DNA of 64,000 nucleotides. Source: Phragmites australis (lineage: Eukaryota > Streptophyta > Magnoliopsida > Poales > Poaceae). This document shows positions 1-12,800 of the stretch, in pieces; the first letter of the stretch is position 1, and each line of letters starts with the position of its first letter. The stretch is taken from positions 2,728,001-2,792,000 of the forward strand of contig NC_084929.1 in assembly GCF_958298935.1 (NCBI RefSeq), in the 5' to 3' direction. A program made the position numbers and the translations under genes. The notes beneath the pieces were generated by a model, which had not been told where the DNA came from, made no database searches, and saw only the letters and a program-made list of their open reading frames with translations.

Positions 1-967
1 AGTTTAATTCTGAAAACTGCGTGAAGTCAAATCGAGCCTTAAAATAATAATGGAAGGTGGAGCTTGCTGAGTGTACTGGACACGCAAAAGGCAGATCAAT
101 CATGTTAAAAGAAGATGAAACCAAAGCGTGAAATGTCTAGCACAGACCTAATTGTCTGTTTATATGTCCAAGGGACAAGTGATCCAGTCTGCTAGTAGTT
201 GGCCAGGGGATTCCATCCCTTACCAACTACACGTCCCCCTCGTGAACTTCCTTCAGACGATGACCAGTCGTTGAACAAACCATTCCTTCCAACACAATCG
301 TGACAAATACCGATCGATGTCTACGTTATCAGCTTAATAAACAGCAACATGAGCCGTTCATCACATTTCTATTTTTTTTATCGTAAAGGGAGAGGTTTAT
401 ATATTGTTAGAAAAGGGGTTACACTCCTGAAAAATCAGATCAGAGATGTCGGGTGGTGCATGCAAACTCCACACAGAACAAACTTCACATTTCTAATATG
501 GTACAGATGATGGTCGATTAGGCATTGGGAAGTAAATATCTCGCCTACCTTGGTTTGACCCTGGCTAGCTATTGGATGACTAGCAACAGATACACATGTT
601 TTATGCATATAAAATCAATTTAGGATATAGCAATTCGAAGAAATAATATAATATAGTATACAAAAGAAAGTTTTGTATTCACAAAATTCACAATATGATT
701 ATATAATTTCAGGAGAGAAGAGGAGATCATATCATCCAAAATTGACCGTCCGTAGCAACGTGAAGTAGACGAAGTGTGGGAGGTGGTACATCCTCTATAG
801 AAACTATCGATGTAAAGAATATAGGGGTCCCCCACCGGGATAACCCGCAATGACCGATTTTGCCATGATCCGCTTTCGTTCTCTAGCCTAGGCCCACCAT
901 GCGACTAGTCAGCGCCAGCACGATCACAGTCTTGGCCTTCGCAAGATTTCCCACGACCAGTCCTTGA
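1..967. other. Non-coding, no recognised feature
   Basis: No reading frame here resembles a known protein and no terminal repeats were recognised. The stretch directly before 968 (about 840-967) may be the 5' part of the LTR that starts to match a second copy at 968, but the other copy lacks it, so this cannot be decided from the window alone. Confidence 0.4.
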
Positions 968-1589
968 TGGTCGCGGGGCAGGTACTCGTCTAAACCAGTC
1001 AAACCTCATTTAATATCGCTACTCACGTCGTTTTCCTTCCCCATGTAGTTTACCCTGGCTGAGACGGCATGGCCGGCACAGGGCTACCGTGTCCCGTCCT
1101 GTAACATTAATTGTTGTGGGACAGGCTCGCAGACGAACAGAGGGCGTGGCAGGCGCGCGTGGGCAACCAGCGATAGAACACGGCAGACCGGGCAACCCAG
1201 ACTTAACATGCGGGGAAGCGGCTGATGGATGGGACTGGCATCACAGCGTTCCAGGGCAGGCACAGTGCATGCATGCTCAATAATGACAGCCTATGTTGAC
1301 CGTCTAGGTAGGCATGGGGTCTATTTGATGGGCTCACGTGTAAGGCTCCTTTCCTGCTGGGCTATAAGGGGAAGTGAGTCTGTCTTGGGAGAAGAGGCCG
1401 AAAAACACAAAGAAGAAACCATACTTAATGAGAAGAATACACATGATGTAGAGCTACTACCCCAAGGGGGTCTGAACCTGGATAAACTTTGGTGTTCTTA
1501 GATTAGCACATGCACATCCCCCAGAACACAGATCATGCACCCGTTGTCCCATACACCCCGGAATCACTGTCAGGGATCCACCCTCGATA
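968..1589 (+). repeat. 5' LTR copy of gypsy element
   Basis: This 622-bp segment aligns along its length with 7090-7709, with scattered substitutions suggesting an old insertion. A TATA-like GCTATAAGGG lies near 1360-1370, consistent with an LTR promoter. The copy ends CCCTCGATA, where the partner ends CCCTTGACA; the latter keeps the expected CA terminus. The 5' boundary is only the point where similarity starts and may not be the true LTR edge. Confidence 0.7.
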
Positions 1590-2276
1590 TTTGGCATGCA
1601 AGGTAGGGGCGCATTTTCGAGTTCTGGTAAGTGTTGTTAATTTATTTTGGGCTACCCATGTTCGAATCCCCGACGACCGGCGAGTCCCGCTCTGAGGATC
1701 TGAGTCGCTACGAGGTGTACTTCATGGGATACAACCCAGACAAACCCGATATGTTCTAGATTTAGAACATTGGATCAGGATCCGAAGGCTTTGAGATTCG
1801 ACGAAGAGCAGCAGAGGTATCCATGTACCCATCGCCGACAGGGGCTCACGGACCGCAAGCCCCAGGGGAACTAGTCTCATCAACAGTAGCCCCACCTGGA
1901 AGAGCGCTCACCGCATCAGGACGGCCAACACCTAGCCTTGGGGCGCAAACCGAAATCATTGGCCAAGTATGATCTGATCAAGTAAAAGATTACCCAGAAA
2001 CTAATCGGGCATGTTGTTTCTTCGAGCAGTTTCAACCCAAGGATGAATAGAAGGGTCCACACTTTGCACTTCTGACATGGGTAACAACCACTTCACGTTG
2101 GATACCAGGATCTCAGAAAGGTAACCCTCTCCTCCCCCGGTACAGACCACCCATCAATAGGAAGAGGGAATCCTTATCCTACCTTGCAGGATTTCAAGCA
2201 CCATGGGTGCGGTACTGGTCGCTAAGCGAAGAGTACTGCCCCCAAAACCGAAAATGAATTAGCACATCACCTTGCA

Positions 2277-3486
2277 TTGTCAGGTACATGGTTCAATTAT
2301 GTTTTTCCAATTATTAAATGTGTAGCGGAGTATGAGGGCCTCTTAACTGGAACACGAGCATCACCCATGCGGGGGAAAACGCTTACTAGCGATGAGGGAC
2401 TCGCTACTATTTGTAATCCTGATAACAAGGGGTTTCCAGTGCTCGGACCAGACGATGGTGACATACCACTCCGAAGTGAGAAAGCTAGAGTGACGCGTCA
2501 TCAACCAGGAAGTCACGCGCATCCCTCGCAAAGAGTACCTCCTTGGCAGATGGTCTGGTCCGTCTGGCCTCTTCTTGTGAACCCGCTCCGATTGGAGTCT
2601 TTGAAAAAAGATTCACACGACCACCCACTGTGGTCTCGGGCCAATGTGGAAGGAATGCTCCGTTGGGAAATGGCACACCAGAGGCAATACCTTTGGAGGC
2701 AACGCCTCCCTCGGTGTCGTCGAGCTCAGGTGGCCATCATGTAGTGGTCCCGCTAGATTCGGGTATGACCTGGATGGATCTGATCTTTGACTACCTTCAA
2801 AATCAAGCAGCCCCTGGCGATGATGTGTCAGCAGAAAGGGTCACGCGGGAAGACCGTGAGAATCCTCCTTGGTAGAATGACGCCTCTACCACCAAAGGAG
2901 CAATGACTCTTTACTGAAATACATCGCTCAGGATGGGGGAGCACAACGTTCCCTAACATCCTTGGAGGCATGCGTGGAGGCCGAACTTCACACCGCCCTC
3001 TAGGATGCTTGCGAGCAGGTGAAATGGTGCGAGTCATGCCAGTACCACAGTCGAAATACCAACCTACCAGCCCAGGCATTGCAACCCATACCACTCTTTC
3101 TGCCTTTCGCTGTCTGGGGGCTCGACATTGTGGGATCGTTCCCTAAAGCCCCAGGAGGTTTTAAATTCCTACACGCGGCAATTGAAAAATTCACGAAGTG
3201 GATCGAAACCGAGCCTGTTAGGGAGATCACCGCCACAGCAGCGATTAAAGTCCATACGAGCGCGGGTAGTGCGGCTTGGCAGTCCAAGTCGCATAAATAC
3301 GGACAAAGAAACCCGATTCGTATCCCTGACCTGGACGTTGCCTCGGCAGTTGCTGCCAGCTTTGGCGGGGTTCAAAGGACCATGGAGGAGCTCGGCGTTC
3401 TCGAAGACTCAGTTTTGTATGTGGCTCATGTGAGAAACCGTCCAAACAGTATTCTAATTAATCATCAGGAGGATCATTATTCATAA
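2277..3486 (+). pseudogene. Gypsy RNase H-integrase remnant
   Basis: Fragments in shifting + frames match the 3' half of a Tat-type gypsy polyprotein. At 2310-2350 the frame reads VAEYEGLL, a hallmark of the retrotransposon RNase H. At about 2545-2660 another frame reads LVRLASS..PAPIGVFEK, the linker after RNase H. From 3019 the frame contains the integrase zinc finger CESC pair, then WGLDIVGSFPKAPGG with the first catalytic Asp of the DDE triad, and FTKWIE. Stops and frameshifts separate the pieces, and the second catalytic Asp and the Glu are not recoverable. The copy is non-functional. Confidence 0.8.
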
Positions 3487-3489
3487 TCG

Positions 3490-6400
3490 CAACCTCAATG
3501 ATTAACCAGAATACCATCCCGGTAGTCCCAGCACGTATTTTATGCCCAAGATCAGAACACATGCCTTTCCAACATGTACATCACAACATAGCTTAAGAAA
3601 AAGCGAGTAATTAAAGTTATATTACAAGTTCTTAAGCATGTAACTATTTGCAATAGTTTATACAAAGAAAAACTACGCAGTGAAAGATTAAAATCTTAAC
3701 AACAACAAAAATAGAGGGGAGTCATATGCCCTTAGGCTCCACCCCACAAACTACGCCTCACCAGAGTAGGATGCACTACTCTTGCCCATCACCTGCATCG
3801 GCGGGCACGAAGTAGGCAAACACCGCCTCACCCTTACCAGCAGAACCTAAAAGCATAGGCATGAGTGTGAAGGTACTCGCGAGACTTAAACCATATAGAG
3901 CACATATACGTAGCTCGACTCCAAGGATTATGCATTGAGCTGTTAGCAAGATTAGGCACAAGGTTAAGTAAAATATATGCGGTAAGTAACCTAGACACAT
4001 ATGTGTGAGTATCTATACTTAACTAAAAAACAACTACCTTTCTACCTTAAAGTATCCACAATTGAACATATATATATAGGAACCATAGTATCTCAGCAAC
4101 AACTACCAACCAATTCCATCATACCATAACCTTATCCCACATTCGTAAACTCTATGACCGATATAAATGAAACAATAGCATGCTCATGACCGAGAACGTG
4201 GTAATTCAAATTGTTCTTATACCCTGTAGGGGGTACAACTTTACCCACACGACTCGAGGACCATTCGGCTTGTGCTATTCACAAAAGTACACACAAGGGG
4301 GTACTCGAGTCAACCTTTCTCATACCCAGAACCACCCACTATGGCACCGGGGTTACCGCGAGCGTGTCCCGGATACCTCCAGCTCCCCGCCACCTTACTT
4401 CTCCTTTTCTTTTTCTCTTACACATCATAGAGCCTCAAGACAAGTGTCGGCACGGTATATGATAATCAGCTTACCTTACCATTAGATCAGCATGTGGTGA
4501 GTACGAAAAGTGCTAGAGCCAACTGTACCGACGGACGGCCTTAAACAATGCAAGCGGTCTATAGCATTTGGGCTCCTCTCCTGAACTACCCAGAGGACTC
4601 CTCCTGGGCAGAAGATACCCCTAACACTGCCCACATCTCACCTCAATCTCACATCTCAACCATTCATCTCAACCTCATCTTTGTATCTGTGAACAGTGAT
4701 TAATCCCTAGGCTCGTGAACAATGGCAGCACCGTCACTCGACTTCTACCGAGGATCTAAGCATTGGTAAGCATTTCGAATAAACTTTCAAGCTAGACAAC
4801 AACTATATCATCAAGACTACAAGGATAAGGATTCATCAGTAAGTTAAGGTAGAGATAATGCATCAACATAGGTTCTACCCATATCAGCCCGACACTGGAC
4901 TCAACACATGCAAACATACATAAAGCATAATTTATCAATTTACACTCCATTTAATTTGAACAAAGGGTGCAGTATGCTTAGATGCTTACCTTTCTGCTCT
5001 GGGGTTTGCCCGATACTTCTCGAACAGAACTCACAGAAGTGGTGTGCCTCAGTGTTGCCCTCGATCACACTCGCGTCACGCTCCAGACCTTTGTTCACTA
5101 GTGAAGAACGCATGCAATGATGAGCATGAACGACATGCAATGACGGATGCTCCACAGTGTATGATAATAGTGGATATGCAATGCGTTCAGGCATGAGATT
5201 AAGACATTAAAGATTTTTCTTAATTTGGATTAATGTTGAGCATTTAATTATTTTTTGGATTAATTAAGCTTAACACAAAGCTTAGACTTAATTAGAAAAT
5301 TAATTCATACTTAACATGACTGTGATCATTTGCAATGAGCAGGGAATCAATTAATAAGATTTACAAAATTGATTTCATCAATTTTGGAGCTACCAATAAT
5401 TAATTATGGATTAATGAAGATCAAACCCTATTTTATTAACCCATATAATTTAAATACATATTTCATAGCGCCCAGTATTTTTATCATGTAGATTACGATC
5501 CTACAAATCCAACAAAATTGGTTTCACTATTTTTGGAGCAATATTCTATTTTCTATGTATTTTACAACTATCAGCCGAATTACTAGTTGAACCAATATTC
5601 AAATTCACATTTTCTGGTTTTACCGAATATTAAAAGGCATAAATCCTTTTTGCCCCCAGGCCGAGCTAGCCATGGTGGCTGATGACGGGCCCGGCGGGTT
5701 TGACCTGGGTCAAAATTGACCTGCGCCCAGGCCAGCCATGGCGAGCGGCGCTGGCGCGGTTCGCCGGCGGCGAATGGCGGCGGACTCCTACTAGCCAAGG
5801 GCAGCACGAGGTCCAGCACACGCGCACGAACACAGTGGGGGCACACGTGGACGCCGGTTATGACCAGAAGGCGGTCAGCGGCGGCGGTAGAACGGCGGCG
5901 GCACGGTTGAAGCACGCCGACATCAAACGGAGGCCTAAACGTCATGGCTGAGGGCACAAACATACTCTACGTGGGCATGCGAACACATGGGTGCGTTCAT
6001 CAGCCGACGAGCCCGGCCGGAACTAGGCCGACGGCATGTGGCCATGGGTAGCGGCGGCTCGGTCATCGTGGAGACACGGGCCGGCGTCTGGACAAGACAA
6101 AACGAGCGCGTGCCAAAGAATCAAAGTTTCACAGGGAGGCTTACCGAGCAACGGGTTTAGGAGGAGGAGGCTCGGAGATGGTGGCCCGACGGTGAATCCC
6201 GGAAAGGGGCGGCCGGAGATGAGGAAGAAGCGCTGACGCACCGATTCCGGCCGGGGAAGGAGGGAAAAACGGCGAGAAATGGGCTCGGCGACCTTCCTTG
6301 GTGCTTCTAGTGGCCCGAGCTCGACGGAGTTCGTCGGTGGCACGGCAGATTTGGCCGGTTGCACGGCAGATTTGGCCGGCGGCACGGTGTGCTGTTGTGC

Positions 6401-7089
6401 GGCACTGCTCTGCTCGAAAGCGGCCGAGTGAGAGGGAGCAGAGAGAGAGAGAAGAGCAAGTGAGGGCAGAGGGGATAAGGATCGCGACCATGCCTCGGTG
6501 CCGTGCTTTGGTTTGTCCAGCGACCTGGTCGGCCGCCTGAGTCAACAAAATCGACGGCCGCCAGAGAGCAGTGCGGCCGAGAGGCAGAGAGAACAGAGAG
6601 GATGATAAGGTGGGCCCGATAAATAGTAGCAAACTGAAGAAAATATCTCCACCACTTTTCTAATACATTTGTAGGTCTTCATGTGGTCCAAAATTCGTGG
6701 GACAAATTTTGTGTGAAACTACAATTCATGTGCAACCCATTTTAACTAGTTTGACCCATAATGCCTGAGCCAATTTCAATCTAAAATTCTCCAAAGATGT
6801 AAGCTTTTCTAACTTATGGTAATTTTTATGCCTACAAAATAATTCCTAAAAATTTAGGAAAATTCATTTACATTCTTCATATTGCATGGAATAATTTCTA
6901 AATTGTTTCCAACCCTATGTTGTATAGCGATATTTTGAGTTGCTTCACAAAGCATTACTTAATATTAAACTTAACCATTTAGGTTTAATTGAAATAGCAT
7001 GTTAATAACCGCCCAAAACAATTAAACATGATGCTAATAATTCTTATGATGCTTAACGATATGCTTTAGCTATTTGGGCTGTCACATGC
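3490..7089. mobile_element. Probable nested non-autonomous insertion (boundaries uncertain)
   Basis: About 3.6 kb with no recognisable retroelement proteins separates the integrase remnant from the second LTR copy. On the - strand its right edge reads TGTGACAGCCC (at about 7077-7087), a common start for grass gypsy-type LTRs, and the similarity between the two outer LTR copies begins within a few bases of it. A GC-rich block (about 5660-6560) with several long frames on both strands sits in otherwise AT-rich DNA and could be a captured gene fragment, but no protein family is recognisable. No matching second LTR or target duplication was found, so the left boundary is a guess. Confidence 0.35.
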
Positions 7090-7709
7090 TGGTCGCGGGG
7101 CAAGTACTTGTCTAAACCAGTCAAATCTTATCTAATGTCGCTACTCACATCGTTTTCCTTCCCCAGGCAGTTTACCCCAGCTAAGACGGCATGGCCAGCG
7201 CAGGGCTGCCATGTCCCATCCGCAACATTAATTATTGTGGGACAGGCTCGCAGACGAACAGAGGGCATGGCAAGCATGCGTGGGCAACCAACGATGGAAC
7301 AGGGTAGACCGGGCAACTCGAACTTGATAAGCAGGGAAGTGGCTGACGGATGGGACTAGCATCGTAGCGCTCCAGGGCAGGCACAATGCATGCATGCTCA
7401 GTAATGATAGCCTATATTGACTGTCTAGGTACGCATGGGTCTATTTGATGGGCCTACGTGTAAGACTCCTTTCCTCCTGTGCTATAAGGGGAAGGGAGTC
7501 CGCCTTGGGAGAAGAGGCCGAAAAACATAAAGAAGAAACCATACTCAATGAGAAGAATACACGGGATGTAGGGCTATTACCCCAAGAGGGCCTGAACCTG
7601 GATAAACTCTGGTGTTCTTAAATTAGCACAAGCACATCCCCCAGAACATAGATCATGCACTCGTTGTCCGATACACCCCAGAATCACTGTCAGGGATCTA
7701 CCCTTGACA
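7090..7709 (+). repeat. 3' LTR copy of gypsy element
   Basis: This 620-bp copy matches 968-1589, including a shared block beginning TGGTCGCGGGGCA and one ending near CACTGTCAGGGATC. It ends CTTGACA before unrelated AT-rich sequence. Its 5' side abuts the TGTGACAGCCC edge of the presumed nested insertion, so a 5' portion of this LTR may be missing. Confidence 0.7.
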
Positions 7710-8048
7710 GAAACCAAACGATGAATATACGAAAGGCAAATATTAGACATCTAAGTATAGAAGACAAATAATAGAAAATTGAATGCATTTTTTGGAATAT
7801 ATATGAGGAATGTGGTCCAACTTTGTAGGATAATCGTTTAATCAATTCGGGTGGATGGTGAAGATCGATCAGATATGTCATAACTCATGCATTTTATAGA
7901 AGTATAGATGCATGGATTTCTGGCTTCATATTGTATTTTTTAGACCAGACTTCACAATGTTAGTATTTTGTTTAGATCAATTTCACAATGTTAGTAAGGT
8001 ATAATGTACACATCATTATCTTTTGTGGGTAACAATGTTCACATCGTG

Positions 8049-8280
8049 CTCCCTCTGTTTTTTAATATTTGCAAATTTGACTTTACTAATTACACTTTGA
8101 TTACAATTTCTTAATAAATAAATATGCAAAAACACAAGTATATAACATCTTTAAGATACCTTTGATGACAAATCTAACAATATTATTTTCACTTTACTCA
8201 ACCAAATATTCTAGAAAATAACACCAATCAAAGCTTAAATGAGAAAATTCAAATTTGACAAGTATTTGAAAACGGAGGTA
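8049..8280. mobile_element. Stowaway-like (Tc1/mariner) MITE
   Basis: The left edge reads CTCCCTCTGTTTTT and the right edge GAAAACGGAGGTA, which are imperfect inverted repeats close to the Stowaway terminal consensus CTCCCTCCGT. The inner parts next to the ends (AATATTTGCAAATTTGACTT and AATTTGACAAGTATTTG) are also inverted relative to each other, giving a stem. The length (about 230 bp), lack of coding and high AT content fit. The expected TA target duplication is kept only on the right side. Confidence 0.6.
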
Positions 8281-8524
8281 CTACATGTCAAGTTTCAAGT
8301 GTTGGGATATTTTGCTGAGTGCAAGTCATTGGGTTAGATAAAAGTTACAACAAAGAGGATACTATCATTGGTGATGTACTAGTTAACAATTGTAGGAAAA
8401 CATTACCATGATTCCATACATTTCACACTACACAAGACACTTTTGTGGTCTCTAAGGTACACCTTCCTTAGAAGAGACCATAGGGGATAGATGGAAAGCT
8501 AGTTTGTGGTCAGATGGCTAGAGT

Positions 8525-9859
8525 CATTACTATAGAAATGATCATCACTACCAATTAAAAAACTATATTATTGCTGGTTTTTGAACCGACAATGAATAAG
8601 TGTTAGTGATAGATTATCACTATCGACGCTAATAATGAGTATCAGTGCTTATTGGATCCACGAACCGACAGTGATACAAACTGTCATTACCGGTTTTTAA
8701 GCGCAATCTGATGATTGATATACTTATCAGTGCCGGTTTCAACCACGAATCAGCAGTGATACTCAATCCAAGAGAAAAAAATTAAAAATTTAAACATACA
8801 GGTAATAATTTAATTGAGCTTTATATTACTAATCTCTAAAATTATTTGTTTATATCACACTAATATATAATTAAGTTACTAATAAATCCTAACTCCATCA
8901 TTATACACCAAAAACAAAAGACACAACCACGCGTGCAAAAGAACCCTAAACCCGCTACACGTGCATCTACCTCGACCACTTAGGGCCGGCTACGATGATG
9001 AAGAAGTAGTCATGTCCTCGTCCTCATCATCGTTATCATCATTGTCGTCATCCTCGTCGTCTTGGTTGTCATTGTTGTCTGCGGCTTCCTCCCACGCGTC
9101 CACCTCCTCCTCCTCCTCCTCATTCGAGCTCTGGGGCTTCTTTGCCTTCGGCTCATTGAGGAAGTAGTCCCTGCCAAACGCTGTCCTCAGACTCGTTGAG
9201 GAAGGTCCAGAACCTCACCGATTCACTAGAGTTCAAGGGTTGCTCCTCGTCCGAGCTCTCCGGCGGGGTTGCAGCCTCATTGTCGGATGTTGGTGCAGGT
9301 GTGGGTGGCGTGGCCCGAGATGGTGGCGGTGGAGTGGCCGAAGCAAGAGAAGTTGGTGGAGTGTAATCCATCGCACGGTGGTGGCGGTAGTGGCGGCGGT
9401 TGAGGTGGAGGGGAGAGGGCGGAAAGGTCGAGTGTGAGAGCGAGAGCGAGTGATATGCATGATCGAGTTAAATTTGAAGGCAGTGCTCGGGAGAAGCTGA
9501 GCAGGCGGGCGCTAAAATTTGTACAGTTTTTGGGTTATCACTGCCGATTTGTAAATACAACTGACAGTGATATCACTACCGGTTATCAAAGACATGTGTT
9601 CTATGAGCTGGTATCACTGCCTATTCCAGCTAAGAACCGGTAGTAATAAGTTGATTATCACTATCAGTTCGTGTTACTAACCGGCAGTGCTAGTTCGTAA
9701 CAGAAACTGGGAGTGATAAGCACTATAATTGCCAGTTCTTGTTGGCTCAATTTTTTATGTGCATCTTGAGGTTATGAACTAGCACTGATAAATTATCATT
9801 GCTGGTTATTACCAAACCGATAGTAAAAAGGGGTAGAGATAATTCTTTCTGTAGTAGTG
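8525..9859. mobile_element. Non-autonomous CACTA (En/Spm) element, 1.3 kb
   Basis: The left terminus reads CATTACTATAGAAATGATC (a C-to-T change from CACTACTATAG). The right terminus read on the - strand is CACTACTACAGAAAGAATT. Both ends are flanked by AGT (8522-8524 and 9860-9862), the 3-bp target duplication expected for this superfamily. Inside each end are many short subterminal repeats in both orientations of the type ACCGGCAGTGATA, which is characteristic of CACTA elements (transposase binding sites). There is no transposase; the middle carries a fragment with an acidic low-complexity frame. Confidence 0.85.
8985..9371 (-). pseudogene. Captured acidic gene fragment inside the CACTA element
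   Basis: On the - strand a frame from 9371 starts MDYTPPTS and continues through Pro/Thr-rich and Ser/Glu-rich sequence to ESVRFWTFLNE. It ends at 9153. A neighbouring frame further on reads a run of Glu and Asp with EEEEEEVDAW, suggesting one ancestral reading frame broken by a frameshift near 9150-9180. I do not recognise a protein family; acidic frames of this sort are common cargo in grass CACTA elements. Promoter, introns and a functional product are not evident. Confidence 0.4.
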
Positions 9860-9869
9860 AGTGCAGGTG

Positions 9870-12800
9870 TGCATCTAATGTTTTTTATGAGACGGGAGGG
9901 TTTTCCTCTACAGACTATATTAATAGAAGAAGAAAAAATTCAAAAGAAAATAAAGAAGAAAAAGAAAAACTAAGTTACGAGAAATAGTTCTTTTTACCAT
10001 ATGAATAACCATGACAAATTCATGCTGAAGGTTGGCTGTGCATGTGTCGATTGATGGCTGGATTTGATTGAAGATGAGGTTACTTTTTGCCATCCAAATG
10101 CTCCTACTTATAAGAATGGTAATTTTTATAAATGTATACCGAAAGATCCTTTTGATGACCTCAAGAATCACGTCAGGTTGGAGAGCAGGATTCATCTGCA
10201 ATCCTAGGAGCGCTGGTGTGAACCCAGCTTACTAGAGATCGTGGGGAGATGGAAAAGTGCGTACCCACGCTATATGGCTATATGAGGTTTAGACTATTCC
10301 TAATTGATTTTTGTTATGATTTAGAATCTTTTCACGAATGGATTTTTATTCTCTTTAGTGTTATTTTTTTTCATGATTTCCTGTTATGAATGGACTCTAA
10401 GGTTATTCGCTTTATAATGTGATTCTCTCTTTTCACTTTACAAATATTTTCAAAAGAAGACAGTTAGAGATGACAGAAAATTAAAAAAATATAAATGAAG
10501 AGGAGAATCGGAAATAAAACGAAATAAAGAGAATATAATTAGGATAGCCTTAGGAGGCTTTAATAAACTCCTAGTATACGTAGGAGACGTACACACGTAG
10601 GTGGTGTGCATCTGGCTAGTTCTCTATAAAAGCAAACAAAATCGTTAGTAAAGTGCACATGCGGACCCTGCAGCTAGCCATTGTTCTTTTGCTTACGATC
10701 GGTTGAGGTCACGGTTACCTCAAAGGCTTTAATCCATCTTCCGGGTGCAGCCCCATTTCCAAGCTAGAATTTGTTGGCCCGTCTTTGTCCAGAAATATGG
10801 AGTAATCCAATTTGTTGACATTGATTGTTAAGCAGTCCAGGTTATATTAATCAAGCCAGGTCTGCAACTTTTTATTTCCACCCAAGCAAGAATTTGCTCA
10901 ACCTTTTTCTCGTGGTTTCAGGTGTGGATGGGGATTCTGTGGGTTTTCAGTGGTCATTTTCTCCTAGAGTGACTTTCTGATGGACTTGTTAAATTAACAA
11001 ATTACCTGTGCATGGGGCCACACTTAGGACAAGAGGGCGAAGCTATCACTTAAATGATGCTGGTGCCAATACACAATCCAAAGTAAATCATAAAACTTAA
11101 TTTATTCAGATGTATATATAGTTACAATAAGACAATTACTACTTACCTCTAAGTAGCTTCACCCGTGCTTAGGACTGCACTGCACTAGGGCCTATAGATT
11201 TCAGTGTTTCCTTTCGGAGTGCTCTGCACTTGAACTTCGCACAGGATAGAAAGACAGATAGTTGCCTCCATTACAGGCCAGAGTAAGAAAGCGTATTTTT
11301 TTACTTAGGCTCAGCGTTGATGGGGGTTGTTGTCAATGCAATTTCAATGGTTTCTATGACTCCTTAGACACCTTTTCTCTTCGATTCAAAATTTTGCTAG
11401 GGCCAGGCCAGAGAATGAAGCCAGGTTCGGGCCTGGACCGGGCCGGGCTTGGTTTGGGCCATATACACTTAAGTGTTTACATCGATATATATGTTCAACT
11501 ACATTTCAATGTCCACACGACTCTGTTTTACGGATTCCATATCAATGCTGTAGATGGAGAGATAAACATACCTAATTAAGGTCCTGATCATGCCACCGAA
11601 TTGTCAACACACGTTATGCCATGTTTGTTTCTTTTATTCTGATTATGAATTCTGTCCCAAAAATAAAAAACAAATCATCCCAATCTAAAAGTTGATTATC
11701 ACAATTCACAAGCTAAATTGTACTATAAAATCTCATAATATATAATTTGATGAGAATGAGTTTCTTCATATAGAATCCAGAGCATGTCAATCCATATCAA
11801 AAACAAACAGGTCCTAGTCTTATTGACGAGTTCCGTGTAAAACGACGTTACTCTTATCCAGCAAAAATAAGGTCAACAAAAATATCCACCTCCAATATCC
11901 AACCGAAATGATAGGTACATCAGCCAGATAAATTTCTAATTCACCTTTTGGAGCTTCTACTCTTACATAAAGCTCTTACTTTGATAATTCAAAATTGGAC
12001 GAAGGTTTTTACCAAGAAATCGATATTCAAAATCATTCCATTTGAAAATTCTTTGCTTTCTTAAAACGTGAGGCTTAAATTCTCATAAGGCCCTCCAGAA
12101 AATTTCTCTATAACCTGTTGAATATTTGTGATGCATTCTCTCATTTGACCGATTGGTACTAAATAGTGAACTAATGAATCTCCTTCCTTTTGCTATTGGA
12201 CTTAACAAAAGCCTTTGAAAATTTATCTGTTCATTCAATTAATCAGCTCCAGATGTTTAGTCAAATTATTTTACATTCCTCACCTACCTATGAATGTTAC
12301 GACCGGCGATATGACGGTTTGTGAGAATTTTCCGTTGTTCGTGTGTGTTAGTTAGGTTTTGTCTGTGAGCTAGCTCTTGTTGCATCCTCTACAACGGATG
12401 CTACTCATTGCGCTAGAGGAGACAACCTACCACACCATCACTAAAGAGAAGCAGCATTGTGAATTGTGAGTTGGCCAAATTAAATACTTGTTTCAATATT
12501 CTATCCATGATCATTTCAGAAGTAATTTTTTGATTAATTTCTTTTTTATATAGGTATCTTCCTATTATGCGGTCTATTTTAGAGACCTTTTAGATACGAA
12601 ATGGGAGTTGAATTCCCACCAACTCTCTCCATCTATAGAGTTTTGCCACTAGGGTACGAGATCATCCGTGATGTGATTAATTTCTTCGAGCCACGTAATG
12701 CGAAGCTTTGAAAAGAAAGATCAAGCATCAAAGATTGTGCGTGCCCTGCCTTTGAACAAAGAGCTGAAGCAATATATGGCCTATCCATGCCTGTGTATCA

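Larger units (their letters stand above)
968..7709 (+). mobile_element. Old Ty3/gypsy (Tat/RIRE2-like) LTR retrotransposon, decayed and nested
   Basis: Two diverged direct repeats of about 620 bp (968-1589 and 7090-7709) bracket a region holding, in + order, remnants of RNase H (about 2300-2680) and integrase (about 2760-3480). Just after the first repeat, at about 1590, the sequence resembles a decayed primer-binding site of the TTGGCGC..GGTAGGGG type used by grass gypsy elements. Gag, protease and reverse transcriptase were not recognised between 1700 and 2280, so the 5' coding part is deleted or beyond recognition. From about 3490 to 7089 no retroelement coding is seen, and a second insertion probably accounts for that stretch. 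Assignment to the Tat/RIRE2 group rests on the integrase wording (WGLDIVG followed by PKAPGG and FTKWIE). Confidence 0.7.

Noticed and set aside
1640..1690. tRNA-like text GTTCGAATCCCC
   Set aside because: A T-loop-like stretch alone; no acceptor, D or anticodon arms could be folded around it.
5580..6640. Possible host gene on the - strand in the GC-rich block
   Set aside because: Frames are Pro/Arg/Ala-rich without domains, splice sites or a supported start; probably composition alone.
11618..11815. Candidate Tourist-type MITE
   Set aside because: End similarity is limited to GTTTGTTT-like text and no TTA/TAA duplication could be placed; only mentioned in the region note.
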